Assembly (NCBI GenBank): GCA_902729315.2
Contig: LR746265.1
Coordinates: 7,632,892 to 7,696,891 of the forward strand
DNA: 64,000 nt
Source: Spirodela intermedia
Lineage: Eukaryota; Streptophyta; Magnoliopsida; Alismatales; Araceae
Direction: 5' to 3'
Part shown: positions 1 through 23,000 of the stretch, piece after piece
Layout: every line of letters begins with the position of its first letter
Numbering within the stretch: the first letter of the stretch is position 1
The notes under the pieces: model-generated
Seen by the model: only the letters and a program-made list of their open reading frames with translations
The model's database searches: none
What the model was told of the DNA's origin: nothing
Made by a program: the position numbers and the translations under genes

Positions 1-268
1 GGCTCTGATTCTGATTTGCCGTGATTCCAAAGGCCTCATCATGGAGGAGTTCTTCTCCAGGGATTGACCCTTGATCGGGTCCTTCATCTGGGTCCAGAAA
101 AGGGAATCCTCCCTCTCGGCCCAGCTCGCTCCACACTGAGTGGCTCTTCTTAAGGCCTGGGCTCTGAGGAACCCCGATCGAGCCCGATTCCTCCACCTCC
201 CAAGAACACCCAAGTTGAGAGGGCTTCATAATCTCCCAGTCTCTTGAGTCCAGAGAACTATTTGACAT
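1..268 (-). CDS. N-terminal part of an unrecognised protein; gene runs off the left edge
   Basis: On the minus strand an open frame starts at ATG 268-266 (MSNSSLDSRDWEIMKPSQ...) and stays open for 89 codons to position 1, so the gene continues outside the window. The visible part is acidic and rich in Ser, Pro and Gly (GVPQSPGLKK, SELGREGGFPF, LDPDEGPDQG). There is no signal peptide or membrane segment, which suggests a soluble protein. I do not recognise the family. An acceptor (TTATAG, exon from 276) lies just before the ATG and fits a donor at 1843, so translation probably starts in exon 2. The clean, even codon use argues for a real gene. Its function cannot be read from this part. Confidence 0.6.
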   Translation of the reverse strand, partial: MSNSSLDSRDWEIMKPSQLGCSWEVEESGSIGVPQSPGLKKSHSVWSELGREGGFPFLDPDEGPDQGSIPGEELLHDEAFGITANQNQS

Positions 269-276
269 AAAAGAAG

Positions 277-1295
277 CTATAATGCCAGAGTTCTTAGAGA
301 GAAAGAGGTAGGGGTGTATTTAGCCGTGGTCAAGAGAGAAACCCTTGAGGAGAAGGCATATATGCTGGTTATGGCAAGGCCGTGCCCAGAGTGGCGGCTG
401 GGGTCCTGTCGACCCTGCTGGGTAGTTTCCCCACACCCACTTGGAGCGGTGAGATGGGGGAGGTCCCCTTGAAGGGGCCAGAGTGGAAATAAAAACCTAA
501 CCCAAGTTGGGGTACAAATGGAGCTGCAAGGATTCCACACCAACAACAACAACAAAAACAGTCATAATTGAATTGAAATAAGGTATTGTAGATATTTCAA
601 CACGATAGAGAATTTCTATGAAAATATTTTGTAAAAACCAGTCGACTTTGGCTCATCACCCAATTTCAAAGATTTCAGTGTTGAAGGGGGAGGATTTTTG
701 AAGAAAGTATCTCTCCAATGATGGAGAGATTATGCAAAGTCTCAGCAACTTAGACCGAAAAATTGAAATTTGCAAGTGTTTCAGAGTTCTTGAGGATTTT
801 TCAGGAAAATGCTTTTGCGATGCTGGAAATCATCGGCAAATACTCATCAACTTTGTCTTGGCACCCAAACATCGGCATAAAAAACTGAATTTAAGTATTC
901 CAGTGTTCTTGAGGATTTTGCAAAAAAAGTTCATGCGTAATATAAACAAGAAAAATTAAACAAAGACCCCACCGCCTTACACTCAACAGGCTTGTGTTCA
1001 GTTGACGCCAGGAAATAATTGTGTTTGTGAGATTTTTCCTTGTAGCTTTAGCGAGAATAAACTCAACGGCAGACTCTTCAACCAAGAGAGAGGAAGACTG
1101 GTGGGATAAGACACCTCATGAGCTAATTATAATCCGCGTTCATCAGGAGACGCTACAAAATGGAATTTCACATCTCACTACTTCACCTCTAGTTCTGATT
1201 CTCCCTCCCTTTCCCTCTCTTTCCCTTCTGGGACTCACAGAGCCCAAGTCTATTTGTTTACTAGGATAAACCAAGGGCTTTGTCTGATGCAACTC

Positions 1296-1333
<38 letters not shown>

Positions 1334-1843
1334 ATATCTGGGTTCCAAGATGGATTTAGAAAACATGTAGATTCGACTCATAGGAGTTTGAATGTGCATC
1401 AACCGAAAACTGATACATGACCAGTAACTGTCTCGAGAACTGATTCCACAAGTTTTACCCAGCCATCCAATTTCAGACTCCGTGAAACAGGAAATCACAG
1501 ATAAAAAGGATAATACGGCTAAATCATCTTACCTAACGTGAGAAAAGTTGTTCCATAGATCGGAACGTCTTCATTCCTCCCGAAGAAAGATGAATCATCT
1601 AGCTGGGCTGATCAAAGCTAGTCGGTCGAAGCCGGGCCAAAAACCTGGCATACAGGACCAGAGAGAGAAAAAATTGAGCCGAAACTGACAGAGAAGGAAG
1701 GGGAAAGGTTAACGGGCCGCCGGGAAAGGAACCAGAATCCGAAAGAACGCGATGAAACGGAGAAAAGGTACCACGAACTTAGGAAGGAAGGATACTGTGA
1801 ACCGGGAAGGTAACGAGGCCCTGGAGATCGAGGAGCAGCTCAC
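277..1843 (-). other. Leader intron of the left-edge gene
   Basis: The interval is bounded by GTGAGC at 1843 and TTATAG at 277. It is AT-rich, holds a (CT)n tract near 1300-1332, and has no convincing coding sequence on either strand. Long first introns in leaders are common in plant genes. The boundaries are inferred from splice signals only. Confidence 0.4.
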
Positions 1844-1985
1844 CTTCCCCACCGCGGGGATCTGATCAGGAGTCACCAGAATCCGCCCTAGCACCTTGTT
1901 TCGCCGCCGCTGCGAAGCGGATGAAGACGGAGAGGAGAAGACCACGGCAACCGAATCATTTCCTCTCCATTTTCTATTTTTTCCT
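1844..1985 (-). other. Probable non-coding first exon (5' leader) of the left-edge gene
   Basis: This stretch runs from about 30 bp below a TATA box to a good donor (AAG/GTGAGC, exon end 1844). The matching acceptor is at 277, which makes a leader intron of about 1.57 kb. The leader carries short upstream ATGs that stop quickly. A longer frame begins with GTG, not ATG, and has no in-frame ATG before it, so I treat it as untranslated. The 5' end is inferred from the TATA position. Confidence 0.45.
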
Positions 1986-2011
1986 GGAGACCATGGCGGG
2001 CGACCGACCGC

Positions 2012-2019
2012 TATTTATA
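2012..2019 (-). promoter_or_regulatory. TATA box for the left-edge gene
   Basis: On the minus strand this reads TATAAATA in a GC-rich setting (CCGCCC upstream, GCGGTCGG downstream). It sits roughly 30 bp above the proposed leader. A GA-rich tract at 2035-2106 lies just upstream and could be a GAGA-factor (BBR/BPC) target. Confidence 0.5.
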
Positions 2020-2390
2020 GGGCGGTTGGCATAGAGAGATAGAGATAGATAGAGAGAGAGAGAGAGAGTTAGAGATTGATAGAGCGAGAGCGAGCGAGAG
2101 AGAGAGATCGCCTGATGGGCCAGGTCGTTATTAAAGGGTCAATGCCTCATGAGCAGACTGGACACTCGACCCTCCTACTCTGAAAGGAACATTAACAATA
2201 AAACCCAAAAATAATATTTTAATTACAGAAACCTTATCAATAAGTTTAATTTAAAATTCACCCTTTTTGTCTTTCACTCCCATGAAACCCCACTAGACGT
2301 TAATGATTCGAGATGACACCAAATTTTACCTTCCTCCCGCTTTCTACATCACATAAATTTAAATATTTTTATTTAAAACCTTACTACTTT

Positions 2391-2862
2391 AAAATTAAAT
2401 AACGCATTATTTTATTATTTTTGGACCCGTTCTATATATGAGCCTAATGAAAAGCCCAATAATTTTAATCTTGGTCGGAGAGGGAGAGAGAGAGAGAGAG
2501 AGAGAATGGAGTACAAAGACCGATTTAGCAAGAGGTCAACATAATTTTGGGTTGACCTCCTGCTGAAGGCTGAACGGGAGGATTTGAAGGTATTATTGGC
2601 CCATTATTTCAGCAGCCCATTTTATTATTTTAAACATTATTTTTCAAAATTAAATAACGCATTATTTCATTATTTTTAGACCTATATTTGAGCCTAATGA
2701 AAAGCCGAATAATTGTAATCTTGGCCGGGAGAGAGAGAGAGAGAGAGAGAGAGACCGATTTAGAAAAGAGGTCAACGCAATTTTGGGTTGACATCCTGGT
2801 GAAGGCTGAAGGGGAGCATTTGAGGGTATTAATGGGCCATTATTTGAACAGCCCATTTGGCC
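2391..2862. repeat. Two tandem copies of a ~240-bp segment with GA tract and GGCCCA motifs
   Basis: Copy 1 (about 2391-2632) and copy 2 (about 2646-2862) share the same order of landmarks. These are ATTAAATAACGCATTATT, TGAGCCTAATGAAAAGCC, a (GA)n tract, CCGATTTAG, GAGGTCAAC, TTTTGGGTTGAC and GCCCATT. The copies differ by scattered substitutions and in GA length. No gene is seen between 2110 and 3251. From 2570 to 2970 there are many GGCCCA/TGGGCC site-II-like motifs, usual in plant promoters. Confidence 0.75.
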
Positions 2863-3251
2863 CAATCCGATCCCACCAACCGGGGTGGGAGGCCCAAAAT
2901 TGGACTGATTTGTCATGAAACTCGTGAATTATTGGGCCGGGCCCATTTATTACAAAGGCCCACTATGAGCCCATGTGTCATTTACAGAAACCTAAACCCA
3001 AGGCCTTAGAATTCACGGAAAAAAAATCATTTGACACACATATACTAGATCCAGGTTGCCTTTCGGGCCTGAAAAAGGAGCTCCTATTAGGATAAATCTG
3101 GCATGGAAGATGGAAAAAACAGAGTTTCATGCCTGGCCCATGCGATCAAACCGGCACATTCTACATATTTTTTCTTCTCCCAGATTTTGCTTCTAAATTA
3201 GGAAATATCCAACTCTCTCTCTCTCCTCAGTCCTCCAGCTGATCATCATCT

Positions 3252-13598
<10,347 letters not shown>

Positions 13599-14464
13599 CG
13601 GATCCGCCGTCCGCCGCCACCGACACGCCCTCAGAAACTGCAGCTCCGATCCCCCCCCTAGCTTCTCCTGGTCGAACTCATCTCCCCTCCCAATGAGATT
13701 CCTGATTCCGGAAGAAATCCCCGGAAGAAAGGAGACAGTCAGGACCTTCCAGAGCTCGGTTTCGCCTCCCCACCGATCTGGAATCGCCTTCAAGCTCTAG
13801 CTTTCCGAGCAGGTCGTCGCTGACGTCCTACCGACGACCGCCACATAGCGAGAGAGAGAGAGAGAGAGAGAGGACCGTTCGATTGAGGACTGAGAAAACT
13901 TCCACCGTGACGACGACCTACCTCGTTGACATCCTCAGAACTCTGGCCATCTCGTGGACCGGCTCTGCCCGGCCCGGCCCGCCGACCCCTGTAAAAATAT
14001 TTAATTAAAAATTTATTTCCTGAAGATTATTGGTCAGGCAGCCCAAAAGATAAATCCAAATATGAATAAATTTTAAATCTGTAAAAAAAAATATTTAAAG
14101 ACGGAAGCCTAGTAATCAGGGCAGCCCCGTGTGAGAGAGCCCATGGCCCGTCAGGGAGCCCAATAATTACGTTGATTAGCATAGAAACGTTGGTAGATAC
14201 TCTCCATATATACTTCTCATGTTTTTTGATTTATACCCTAAATTTTGTTTCTAACTCCTTATCTTTTTTGAATTTTGAAAAAGCTCCCCACTAATTAATT
14301 ATTGTTAGCACTAAACTCCTCTAACGCACCATTGAGTAGGTAGGGTTTAGGCGGGTTAGATCTTACCACACGAGGAAATGATGTATTTACCCCCTTCTCG
14401 TGAAATACGTTAATTTCCCTTTTCAGGTTCGGTTTTATGCTTTATGCTCGTGGGATAGAGAGTG

Positions 14465-14497
<33 letters not shown>

Positions 14498-14517
14498 TCT
14501 GCTCGTTTGGATCGGCC
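13599..14517. other. Intergenic region with a shared promoter candidate
   Basis: This lies between the divergent mannosidase (minus) and the small membrane-protein ORF (plus). It contains (GA)n at about 13851-13872, GGCCCGG clusters near 13970, and a GA tract at 14462-14495 in the likely leader of the plus gene. No TATA box is evident. Confidence 0.5.
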
Positions 14518-14778
14518 ATGGGAAGGGCGACAGTGGGGGATGGGGATGCTCACCATCACGAGCGGCAGCAGTGGCGGAGAGGGGAGGATGTGGCGGCGCG
14601 TGGCAGCAGGGGGGAAGGCGGTCAGGGGATTCGCTCCACAGGGCGGCAGGTGCGGCACCAGAAAGAATCGACGGCCGCGGTATTCGTGGCGCTGGATTAC
14701 CTGTTCCTCCTGATCTTCTTCGGATTCCTAGGATTTTTCCTGATTCAGATCTGGCGCGGTGCGAGCGGCGGCAGATGA
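14518..14778 (+). CDS. Small single-pass membrane protein, hypothetical (86 aa)
   Basis: The frame starts at ATG 14518 (MGRATVGDGDAHHHERQQW) right after a (GA)n-rich leader and ends at TGA 14776-14778. Residues 1-50 are hydrophilic and rich in Arg, Gly and His. Residues of about 51-78 form one strong hydrophobic span (VFVALDYLFLLIFFGFLGFFLIQIW) flanked by a basic C-terminal tail RGASGGR. This looks like a C-tail-anchored or single-pass protein. I do not recognise the family. Overlapping frames are also open here because the sequence is GC-rich. This frame was chosen because only it encodes a clean membrane segment with a good ATG context. It could still be spurious. Confidence 0.4.
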   Translation: MGRATVGDGDAHHHERQQWRRGEDVAARGSRGEGGQGIRSTGRQVRHQKESTAAVFVALDYLFLLIFFGFLGFFLIQIWRGASGGR

Positions 14779-16024
14779 TCAATGCGTCCAACCGGTCCGT
14801 TTCCCCATTTTTCCTTCGGCATTGTCTGTCCAGGGCTTCTTTCTTGATTTCCCTTTACAATAACGTGCGTTCCACATTCTTGTTCCGAACATTCGGTTAT
14901 GAATCGAAGCATTACAATGATCTATTCTTAAGGCCGTAAGCCGCATTAAGTAATCACCAGATCCGGAGAAAAATGATCCACAATCATACTCAAGGGATTC
15001 CGGACATTGAACGGATTCGACAGCCCCCATGGATTCGCCTCGTGTTCTAGCAGACTCTATGGTTCCTCTTTCCTCTTTGTTTCTGAAGACCTTCCTGACA
15101 GTCTAGTAAAATCTCCAGGGCTGCTACCACTGATGAGATTTTCCTTTTCTCGTTCCATCTCGGAGTATCCAGATCTCGGATGCTCAATAACTTTGTTAAA
15201 TCTGCGCGTCTTCATGAGATCCAGCTTGCTCAAACCTGATGGAAATCCACTGATGAATTCACATTGACGGAATCAGTGAGAATCTGTAGATCTTTGTTCA
15301 ATCATGCTCGTTCCGACCTGATGGAATCTCTCTGAAACAGGGACAAGCTGCAGAAGATCATGTTCAAGTAGGTTTTCCATAATCTGTTTGCCCATACTCT
15401 CTAAACCACGGATTACAAAGCTTCCACGGATTACAAGTAGGAATCTCGTTTGACTGGATCAGGTTTATGGAATAGAAAGTGATATCATAATATGGAATGT
15501 ATTATATAATTCTGCTCGAGAAAAAGGAGTGGATGGAAGGAGTGTCGGCCGGGCCGGGCCTTCGACCCGTAAATAATAAGATCTACTCAAGGAAGGGATG
15601 CATGGAGGGGGTTGGTTGGAGTTCGATCGGGCCGGGCCTCATCAAGCCCGCTCCGAGTCCTGGCCCGACCAACAGTCAGGTACAGAGAGAGACGTATAAT
15701 AAAAAAAATTCTATTAAAAAAAGTTCTTCTTTCATCAAAACGTCTCATCGTCTGTTCCTCAACTTTGACGTGGCTGCCAAGGCGTGAGCCACGTCACCTG
15801 GTTATAGACCGTGTTTTGTCCGTTTCTGGTGCAGCGGGTGACTCCTCCTGGCCCCGGCTTCTGCTGCCTCTGTGTCCGAAGTCCCCGTTTCCTTCTTCCC
15901 GCCGGCAGCCGATCCGGCGAGGGAATCCGGCGGGCGGAGAGGAGAGTGACGGCTGTGATTTGGATAGTTGTCCGGCGGAAGTACGGGACGGCTCGGTTAC
16001 TGTTCGAGTTTAGATCGATCGGAC
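14779..16024. other. Intergenic; 5' region of the IDD gene
   Basis: I see no supported gene. The part nearest 16025 becomes GC-rich (CCGGC repeats from 15890), as expected for the leader of the IDD gene. Site-II-like GGGCC motifs occur near 15550 and 15640. Confidence 0.5.
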
Positions 16025-16944
16025 ATGGAGGAGTCGAACTCTGCTCGTTCAACGGAGGCCGCCGCCGGCGGCGCCCCCTACGGCGAGGAGGAAGCTCAGA
16101 AGAAGGCGGCGTCCAAGAGGAAGAGGAATCCCCCCGGCATGCCAGGTGAGGAGTCGGAGGAGACATGGTTTGGGGATCCGATGAGGTTGTGCTGATATCT
16201 TGCCCCTTCTTGGTGTCGCTGTGTTCAGATCCGGATGCGGAGGTGGTAGCTCTGTCGCCGGAGGCGTTGATGGCGACGAACCGATTCGTCTGCGAGATCT
16301 GCGGCAAGGGATTCCCGAGGGATCAGAACCTGCAACTCCACCGACGGGAGCACAACCTGCCGTGGAATCTGCGGGGTTCCGGCGACAAGCCGCGCAAGCG
16401 GGTCTATGTCTGTCCGGTGCCGACCTGCGTTTACCACAGCCCCGCTAGGGCACTCGGGGACCTCACCGGCGTCAAGAAGCATTTCTTCAGGAAGCACGGA
16501 GGGGAGAAGAAGCACGAGTGCGAGCACTGCTCGAAGAAGTACGCCGTTCTCTCGGACTGGCAAGCCCATATGAGGGCGTGCAGCGGGTTCCCCGTGTTCA
16601 GGTGGCCGCCACTCCACCGTCGTAGACCTTCTTCTTCTCTCTTTATGTCGATTAACTCTTCCTTTGGGGAATGCAGGAGAAAGCACAAGGAACCTTGCGG
16701 AGAATCTGTGAAGGATAGTTCCGAGTTAAACTCGGCTGCAGCGCTGGCGTCAGTTTCTTACGTGGGGACGCTTAATGAGCAGAGGGGGGCAGCTGCTTCG
16801 CCTGTGATGAACCCCGTCCTGCAGCTTCAGCAGGTGCCGGCAACCGTGCTGCAGCAGCAACAGCAAGGTCAGCTTGTGTTGGTGGGGTTTTTGCTGTTCT
16901 ACGACTGTAGTCAACAACCTCAAGGCAGTACAGCGATGGGGTAG
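16025..16944 (+). CDS. INDETERMINATE DOMAIN (IDD) C2H2 zinc-finger protein, shortened, zinc finger 4 damaged
   Basis: This is a nuclear transcription factor of the plant IDD family. Exons: 16025-16145, 16229-16601, 16677-16944, giving 253 aa. The intron-1 joint yields MPDPDAEVVALSPEAL, the family's hallmark. Order: basic NLS KRKRN; ZF1 CEICGKGFPRDQNLQLHRREH; ZF2 CPVPTC...GVKKHFFRKHG; ZF3 CEHCSKKYAVLSDWQAHMRAC. Family members then have ZF4 (CDC...HRAFC), which binds SHORT-ROOT and DELLA proteins. Here the CDC half is absent, leaving GFPVFR, intron 2, then RKHKEPC. The C-terminal half is short and Gln-rich, without the usual conserved motifs; IDD proteins are usually 400-500 aa. Intron 2 is 75 bp with no in-frame stop, so retention also keeps the frame. 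It could be a functional DNA-binding-only variant or a decaying paralogue. Confidence 0.85.
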
Positions 16945-19900
16945 CAGATCTTACAGAGTCGCCATAGCCTACGTAGCGAGTTGGCCCACCTTATGTTTTC
17001 TCAGGGACAGGATTCCCACTTATGTAGCTGCCAACAATCACCTTCTTCTTTGTCGGTGGTGATGAGGGAGGGTTGCACATATTTTCTCATTGGATCCCCA
17101 TTTGAGAAGCTTGAAAAATCTCCTTTCTTCGTCAGTGCTTCCAAAGAAGAAGATGGAAGGTTCCATCTGGTTTCTGGTCTTAAAGTGTGATGTAGATTAT
17201 GCACATGACATTAGGGTTCTCTCTTCATGTGGGAAGAAAGAGCTTCTCTAATCTCTACCTTCATGAGAAAAAGAAAGAAGGGGGAGATGGTGCTTTTCTC
17301 CCTGTAATCTTCCCTTTTTCATCGTCTGTCACCAGTTGCGAGGTGATGAGGTTATTTTTGCTATGTACATCAGATGCAAATGCATCTTGATGTATAATTT
17401 CTTCTGAGAATGTTTTGCCACTTCTTTTCATTGGATCTTTACTCTTTGAGTTTCCAAATACATGTCTCAGTCGTATGCTCCACTTGTGAGAGTGCTTCAA
17501 TGAAAGTTATCTATTCCTTCAGAGAATTCATAGAGCTCTTGTTTTCTTAATTAATTTCCTTTTGTATTTTGGGTATATATTTTATTTACTTGAACTATTG
17601 TAGTTCCATTTTTCTTCATCCTCTTCTCTTTTTTTTTCCGGTGAAGGTCCTCAGAAATTGGTTGATCTTGTGAAGATGTTCGAACGATAATTATTGTTGC
17701 ATTTATGCATGTTTTTTTGCCGTGTGAACTTGGGCTTTGTAACGTTTTACTTGAGGATTTTGTAAACTGTCTATCATTATCCTTTAGGCAAGATTATGCA
17801 ATCTTTTCTTTCAAGAAACCCACTCTCTTATGGAATCAATCGCACATCATGACTTGGATATCTATCGGGTATGAAGAAAAAAAGGTGCCTTGATTTGCGA
17901 TTGATTATCATCATGGCAGGTTCCTTTCATTAAATTGTTGCTTATTCATAGTTGCGTGCTCATTAAGAGGCCTTAAATACTCGGTGCTCATTTAATACTG
18001 AAGGTTCAATTCACATTTAAATTCATGGAGTCACTTGCTGGCGAATTTTATGACAGTATCGTCATATTTGTTGCTATCATCTCCTTGATTTGTAGGTATT
18101 TGTTTACTTTCATAGCATATCTTCAATCATAGCAATCCGATGAACAAAGTTGAAACATTCATTGTAAAATGTGTTAATTTGAAATAATCTGAGAATTTCT
18201 GTCTATCATTGTCCTCTAGGCAAATGTATATGCAATCTAATCCATCTTCAGTTGGCCTCAAGATATGCTCACCTCTCCCCTTCTCCTAGCTATTAACTGC
18301 ATGGTAGCAATATCTTCTTTGAGGCCACTGTATTGGGTAAAAATACTCCAAAATTCTGGGACATTTTGGGCTTGCTTGATTACATAACACATCGATGTGT
18401 TTCTTTTCTATTTTCCTTCTTCCCTCTTGATCATCTAGTCTCACCCACTATCAACAGATCTGGATTAAAGATCCCCAGTTCACCAGAGTTAAAGTAATAC
18501 CCTTCAAAATAAAGATGTTCAGTTTTTAACTTACTTGGTGGAATGAGTGGGAAATATGCAATTATTCTATGAACTATCTCTGCTGGATATCATTGTAATC
18601 TGCTCAAGATGGCCACTCATTGAAATCGTCTAAGACTTGAAATACTTGGAATGATCTGGGATAATTGATGAATGAGGGGAAGGATTTTGTTACACTCAGA
18701 AACCGACCCTTTGACTTTGTTTGATCAAAGTAGATCATGAAGATTCCTTTATATTATCATCAACAGGAGATCAAATGGATATGTCAATACTGAGCATTCC
18801 AGCAAAATAGATTCAATTTGATCAATACTCGAAAAATATTTGTGACTATAAAAAAACGCACCAATAAAGTGTGTGACTAATGTCCAAAAAACCTCTATAA
18901 AGGTTTCAAAAATGTTAGGCATTTGAATACTATAGTGTTCTTACCAAAAATGGCACAGTAACATTACTTATGTCTTGCAATTCATTTGTCCATGCAATAT
19001 GGATTTTTCATGAATTTGGCTAATAAATAATGTGAATATAAAACGTAATTAATAATAATCTTCGCCAACTAGCGTACCTCTCATGAATTCATGCCCTAGT
19101 TAAGACAATGTAATAGTCATTTTGAAAGAGCTTTATCCATCTATTTGTGCTTCATAAATGACAATTGATTATAACATATTCAGACATTCTAAAAATGTAT
19201 ATAAATAAATATTGGCAAAAAAGCTGCATTTTTTATCAAAACGAATTTAATGACAGATTATCTCATTCTATTTCATGACTAGAGCTGACTCATAAGTTGC
19301 CTTACATAGTTACATGAGTTTTAGGTTCATAGTGATAAAGATACTATTTTAGTGTAATATGTTAGTAACTCTTGTCAAAAACCTTTACCCATTGGGATCT
19401 CAAAAATTATGTATTTACTTATTTTATAAGTTGTGAGATGAGTTACTTGGTCTTAGAAGTGATCAAATAGGTATAGAAATGACTTGACTCATGAAGAGTG
19501 CTTCATTCTTCAATTTTCTAGAAAGTTAGTTGACTCACCTAATAAGATAAGACTCAAGTTTAATTTACTTCTTAGGAAAATGAGTGGCTCATCAAGAAAC
19601 AACAATCCTTAAATTTTAAGAAAGTGCATTCTAGGGTTAAATGATACATTAAAATTTATAAAAATATATTTTAACTATATTGTCTATTTATTCTTCATGG
19701 TTGGTAGACAGTTGTATATATAAAATGTAGATAAGAGGCATGACACTTGAGGAGAAAATAGGAAAGTGACAAAAGCTACAATACCTATGAAAGTTGGGCA
19801 ACCCCTAGTTATTGGGGGATTATTTTAGAATTTTTAAAATGATTTTTAAATTGTAAAAGATGGAGATAAGTAAAGGTGATACATAAGGATAATTTCCCGA

Positions 19901-20064
19901 AATACCCAATGTAAGAAAAATTAACATTTTACTCTAACATTTTACACCCCCACACACCTTTTTGTATCTCTTATCTCAGGATGTCACATCATTAGAAGCT
20001 TTAAGCTTAAATAGAGTGCATCACAAGGAAGACTAGAACAATCTTATGCAAGTAGGCTTGTTGT

Positions 20065-20098
<34 letters not shown>

Positions 20099-23000
20099 CT
20101 TGATTTTTATTTTTTTGGAAATAAGGTTGCACTTAAACCAAGGAGCGGTTTAATTGGTTTGATCTAATTTATTTAATCTTTTATTCTTCTATTTTTCTCT
20201 TCTTCTTTCCTAATTCCTCAAGTGGTCAATGATGGATGAAAGAAATTTATAGTGGTTCAGTCTTCTTAACCTACTTCAGTCTCCAAATGCACCCATCCTC
20301 AGAGTTCTATTAAGCACTTAGTGTTTTGTCTACTAATTATAAATATTTAGTTCCCATAGTTTCACTCAAAATTTTCTCTAAATTTATGGCTCTATAATGC
20401 ATAATCACTAATTATATGGATAAACTCCCTTGAGTGATAAATCACGCTTACCACAAATTTAACAATAGAATAATATAAAATATTATGTTGTGTGTGGAGA
20501 TTCTGGAAAAAGTGTGTTGACAAGTTACTAAAATTTGATGAAGAAGATGGTTGATTTGCTCTTGATTATCCTCTTATTGTGTTGAAGCTCATTGAATGAT
20601 GAAGTTTCAATAATTTCTGGTTGGGATGAAGCACTTTCTTGATTGAGTTACAGCCCTGAACTTCTTGTTTGTGTAGCTTTGACTTGAAATTCTTTTTGTT
20701 TTGATGTATAGCGTTAGTAGAAAACGATAAGAATAGATAGTTGAGATAATCAACTGAATGAACAAGAAAGAGTTTATTTATGAATGAAAGTTTGTTCTAG
20801 TCCTTTATTTTTTGCCTCATCAATGTTCTCTTTCTTAATTTAGAAAAAATCCAACTAAAATATCTAATACAATGCTTTATTTCACTCTTTCAAATTTATT
20901 TTAGATTTAAACTATTAGTAAAACCTTTAAATCATAACATATGTATGTGCTGATAATAGGTCCAAAAAATCCAAAACTAAATCTATTATACATAATGGTA
21001 ATGCATGAATATTCATGAAACTAAATTATAATTTAAGATAAAAATAAAATCTAAATAATTTTAGACAAATTATGAGCATAAAATATCACCATTGAGGTAT
21101 CATATCAGCACATTATGCCACTCATTTGTATCTTTTAGAACTCATAATCATTACTTCAAATTCAAGTAGGAAGAATAGTATACTTCAAAAGTAAAGAATG
21201 ATTCCATACACAAATTCAATATATATCTTTATTATTAAATCCCCATGATATGAGATTTTGTTCATATCTTCATCCTAGCACTTTAAACTAAATCCATGAG
21301 TTATTTTTATATTCAAAATCATTAATTCCAAACCAAGGTATAACTTTTAGTTTTATTTCAAAATGTATAAGCTAGATAAAATAATTATTTTGAGCATATT
21401 TTAAACATTTTCACCAATATCAAATCATGAGGATTAAATATCATCTTGTATTTTTATCTAGACATACATGTGATAAGGAAGCTTAGAAAGATATCATAAT
21501 TAATACTCTAGATATGAGTAATCAAATGTAACTATGATTTTATTATTTGATTATATATGTGGAGATCAATCACCAATATCAAGACTTTTGAAGGCAACAC
21601 ATTTAAGGACTTTTGATACTCTACCCAGCTTACAGTTGTGAATCTATAATAAATTAGTTAGATATGAATCTAGTACACCTTATATTTAGAAGATTTTATT
21701 TTAAGAAGTAATTGGGTTGAAAAATGCCAAACAATGAAGTGGAGATTACTTAAGGCCATATGTTCAAAATTTCTGCTAACTTAAGTTAATGGAACCTAAG
21801 GATATGATTCTTAAAGAATGGAGGAATCTGGTTGAGCTAAAATATTAGGAATATGGGGTCAAATAATTTTATAGAGATCCAAATTAAATGAGTAATTCGA
21901 AAATATTATTTCACCTTCTCATCTCTTGATTTAAACTTTGTCAAGATTTTAGCATTTCTCACAAGACGAGTTTTTTCACCATAGAAAATGAGAGATTGTT
22001 TATGATGACTAAAGAGATGGTAAGACATCTGGTAAGGTTGTCTATGATATGTCTATTTAATGATACTAATTTAATGCTCATTGAGGTGGAATTACTACAA
22101 GAGAAAATGTTCTCACTAAATCAAGTGATTAGGAGAAAATGATTTTAAGGAATAGATTATGTAATAAACACATGCAGTGAAATACTTGTTGAGAAGGATA
22201 TCCTATGATTCTAATGCTGTAAATGGTGGATCAAAACTTCAGTATTCAAATTAATATAGATCCTGCATCACTACAATGTATTTAATGACTATTTTAATAT
22301 AGAAATTGAGGTAGAGACATCTATTAGTGGAGTGAACTAGCTATTGAAACAACTATTTATCAACCTAGCATTGTATACAAAAGCTTATTCTTCACCCAAT
22401 TTAGGATTTGAACCATATTTTGAAAGCTTCAAATGACCAAAGCATGTTTGAGCTTTCTTAAAGCAACTTTATCAATTCTCTATATCACAAGCATCTATAA
22501 CTGCAAGAAACCAATATGTGTTTGAGCCCTCAACAATTTTACTTCACATTTAAAGCTTTTCAATCTACTATGCATTTATTAAAGCAAGTGTGTGCTTTTA
22601 AGGTAAACCCTACTAGGGTCATCATTATTCTAGGTTAGTCAAATACCTCAAGCATCAACAAAAGAGCAACCAAGGACTAAATTTACACCCTTAATTGAGT
22701 AAATGATGCTACAAGTTTAAAAAAGTTGTTTTAATCATTGATTTCAAACAATATGTATTCATTCCATAGTTGGTAGAGTAATGGGATAGTAAAAGTTTCT
22801 AATCCTCTACAATTTGGCTCATTAAACCATATAAGATGGGCAAAAGAACTTTGGGAATGCTTATTTTCTTATCATTTGACCTGTTCCCTAATCAATAAGT
22901 TCAATTGTGTGTTAAAATTACAAATATTGAACTTGTAATAAAATTCAAGGACAATTTTTTGAGGATAATGTAGATTGGTGACCAAATAATCATAAAGAGG

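Noticed and set aside
1709-1945. Minus-strand frame with SSPSSSASQRRRNKVLGRILV as a coding first exon
   Set aside because: It begins with GTG and has no in-frame ATG upstream. The better model is an untranslated leader spliced to 276.
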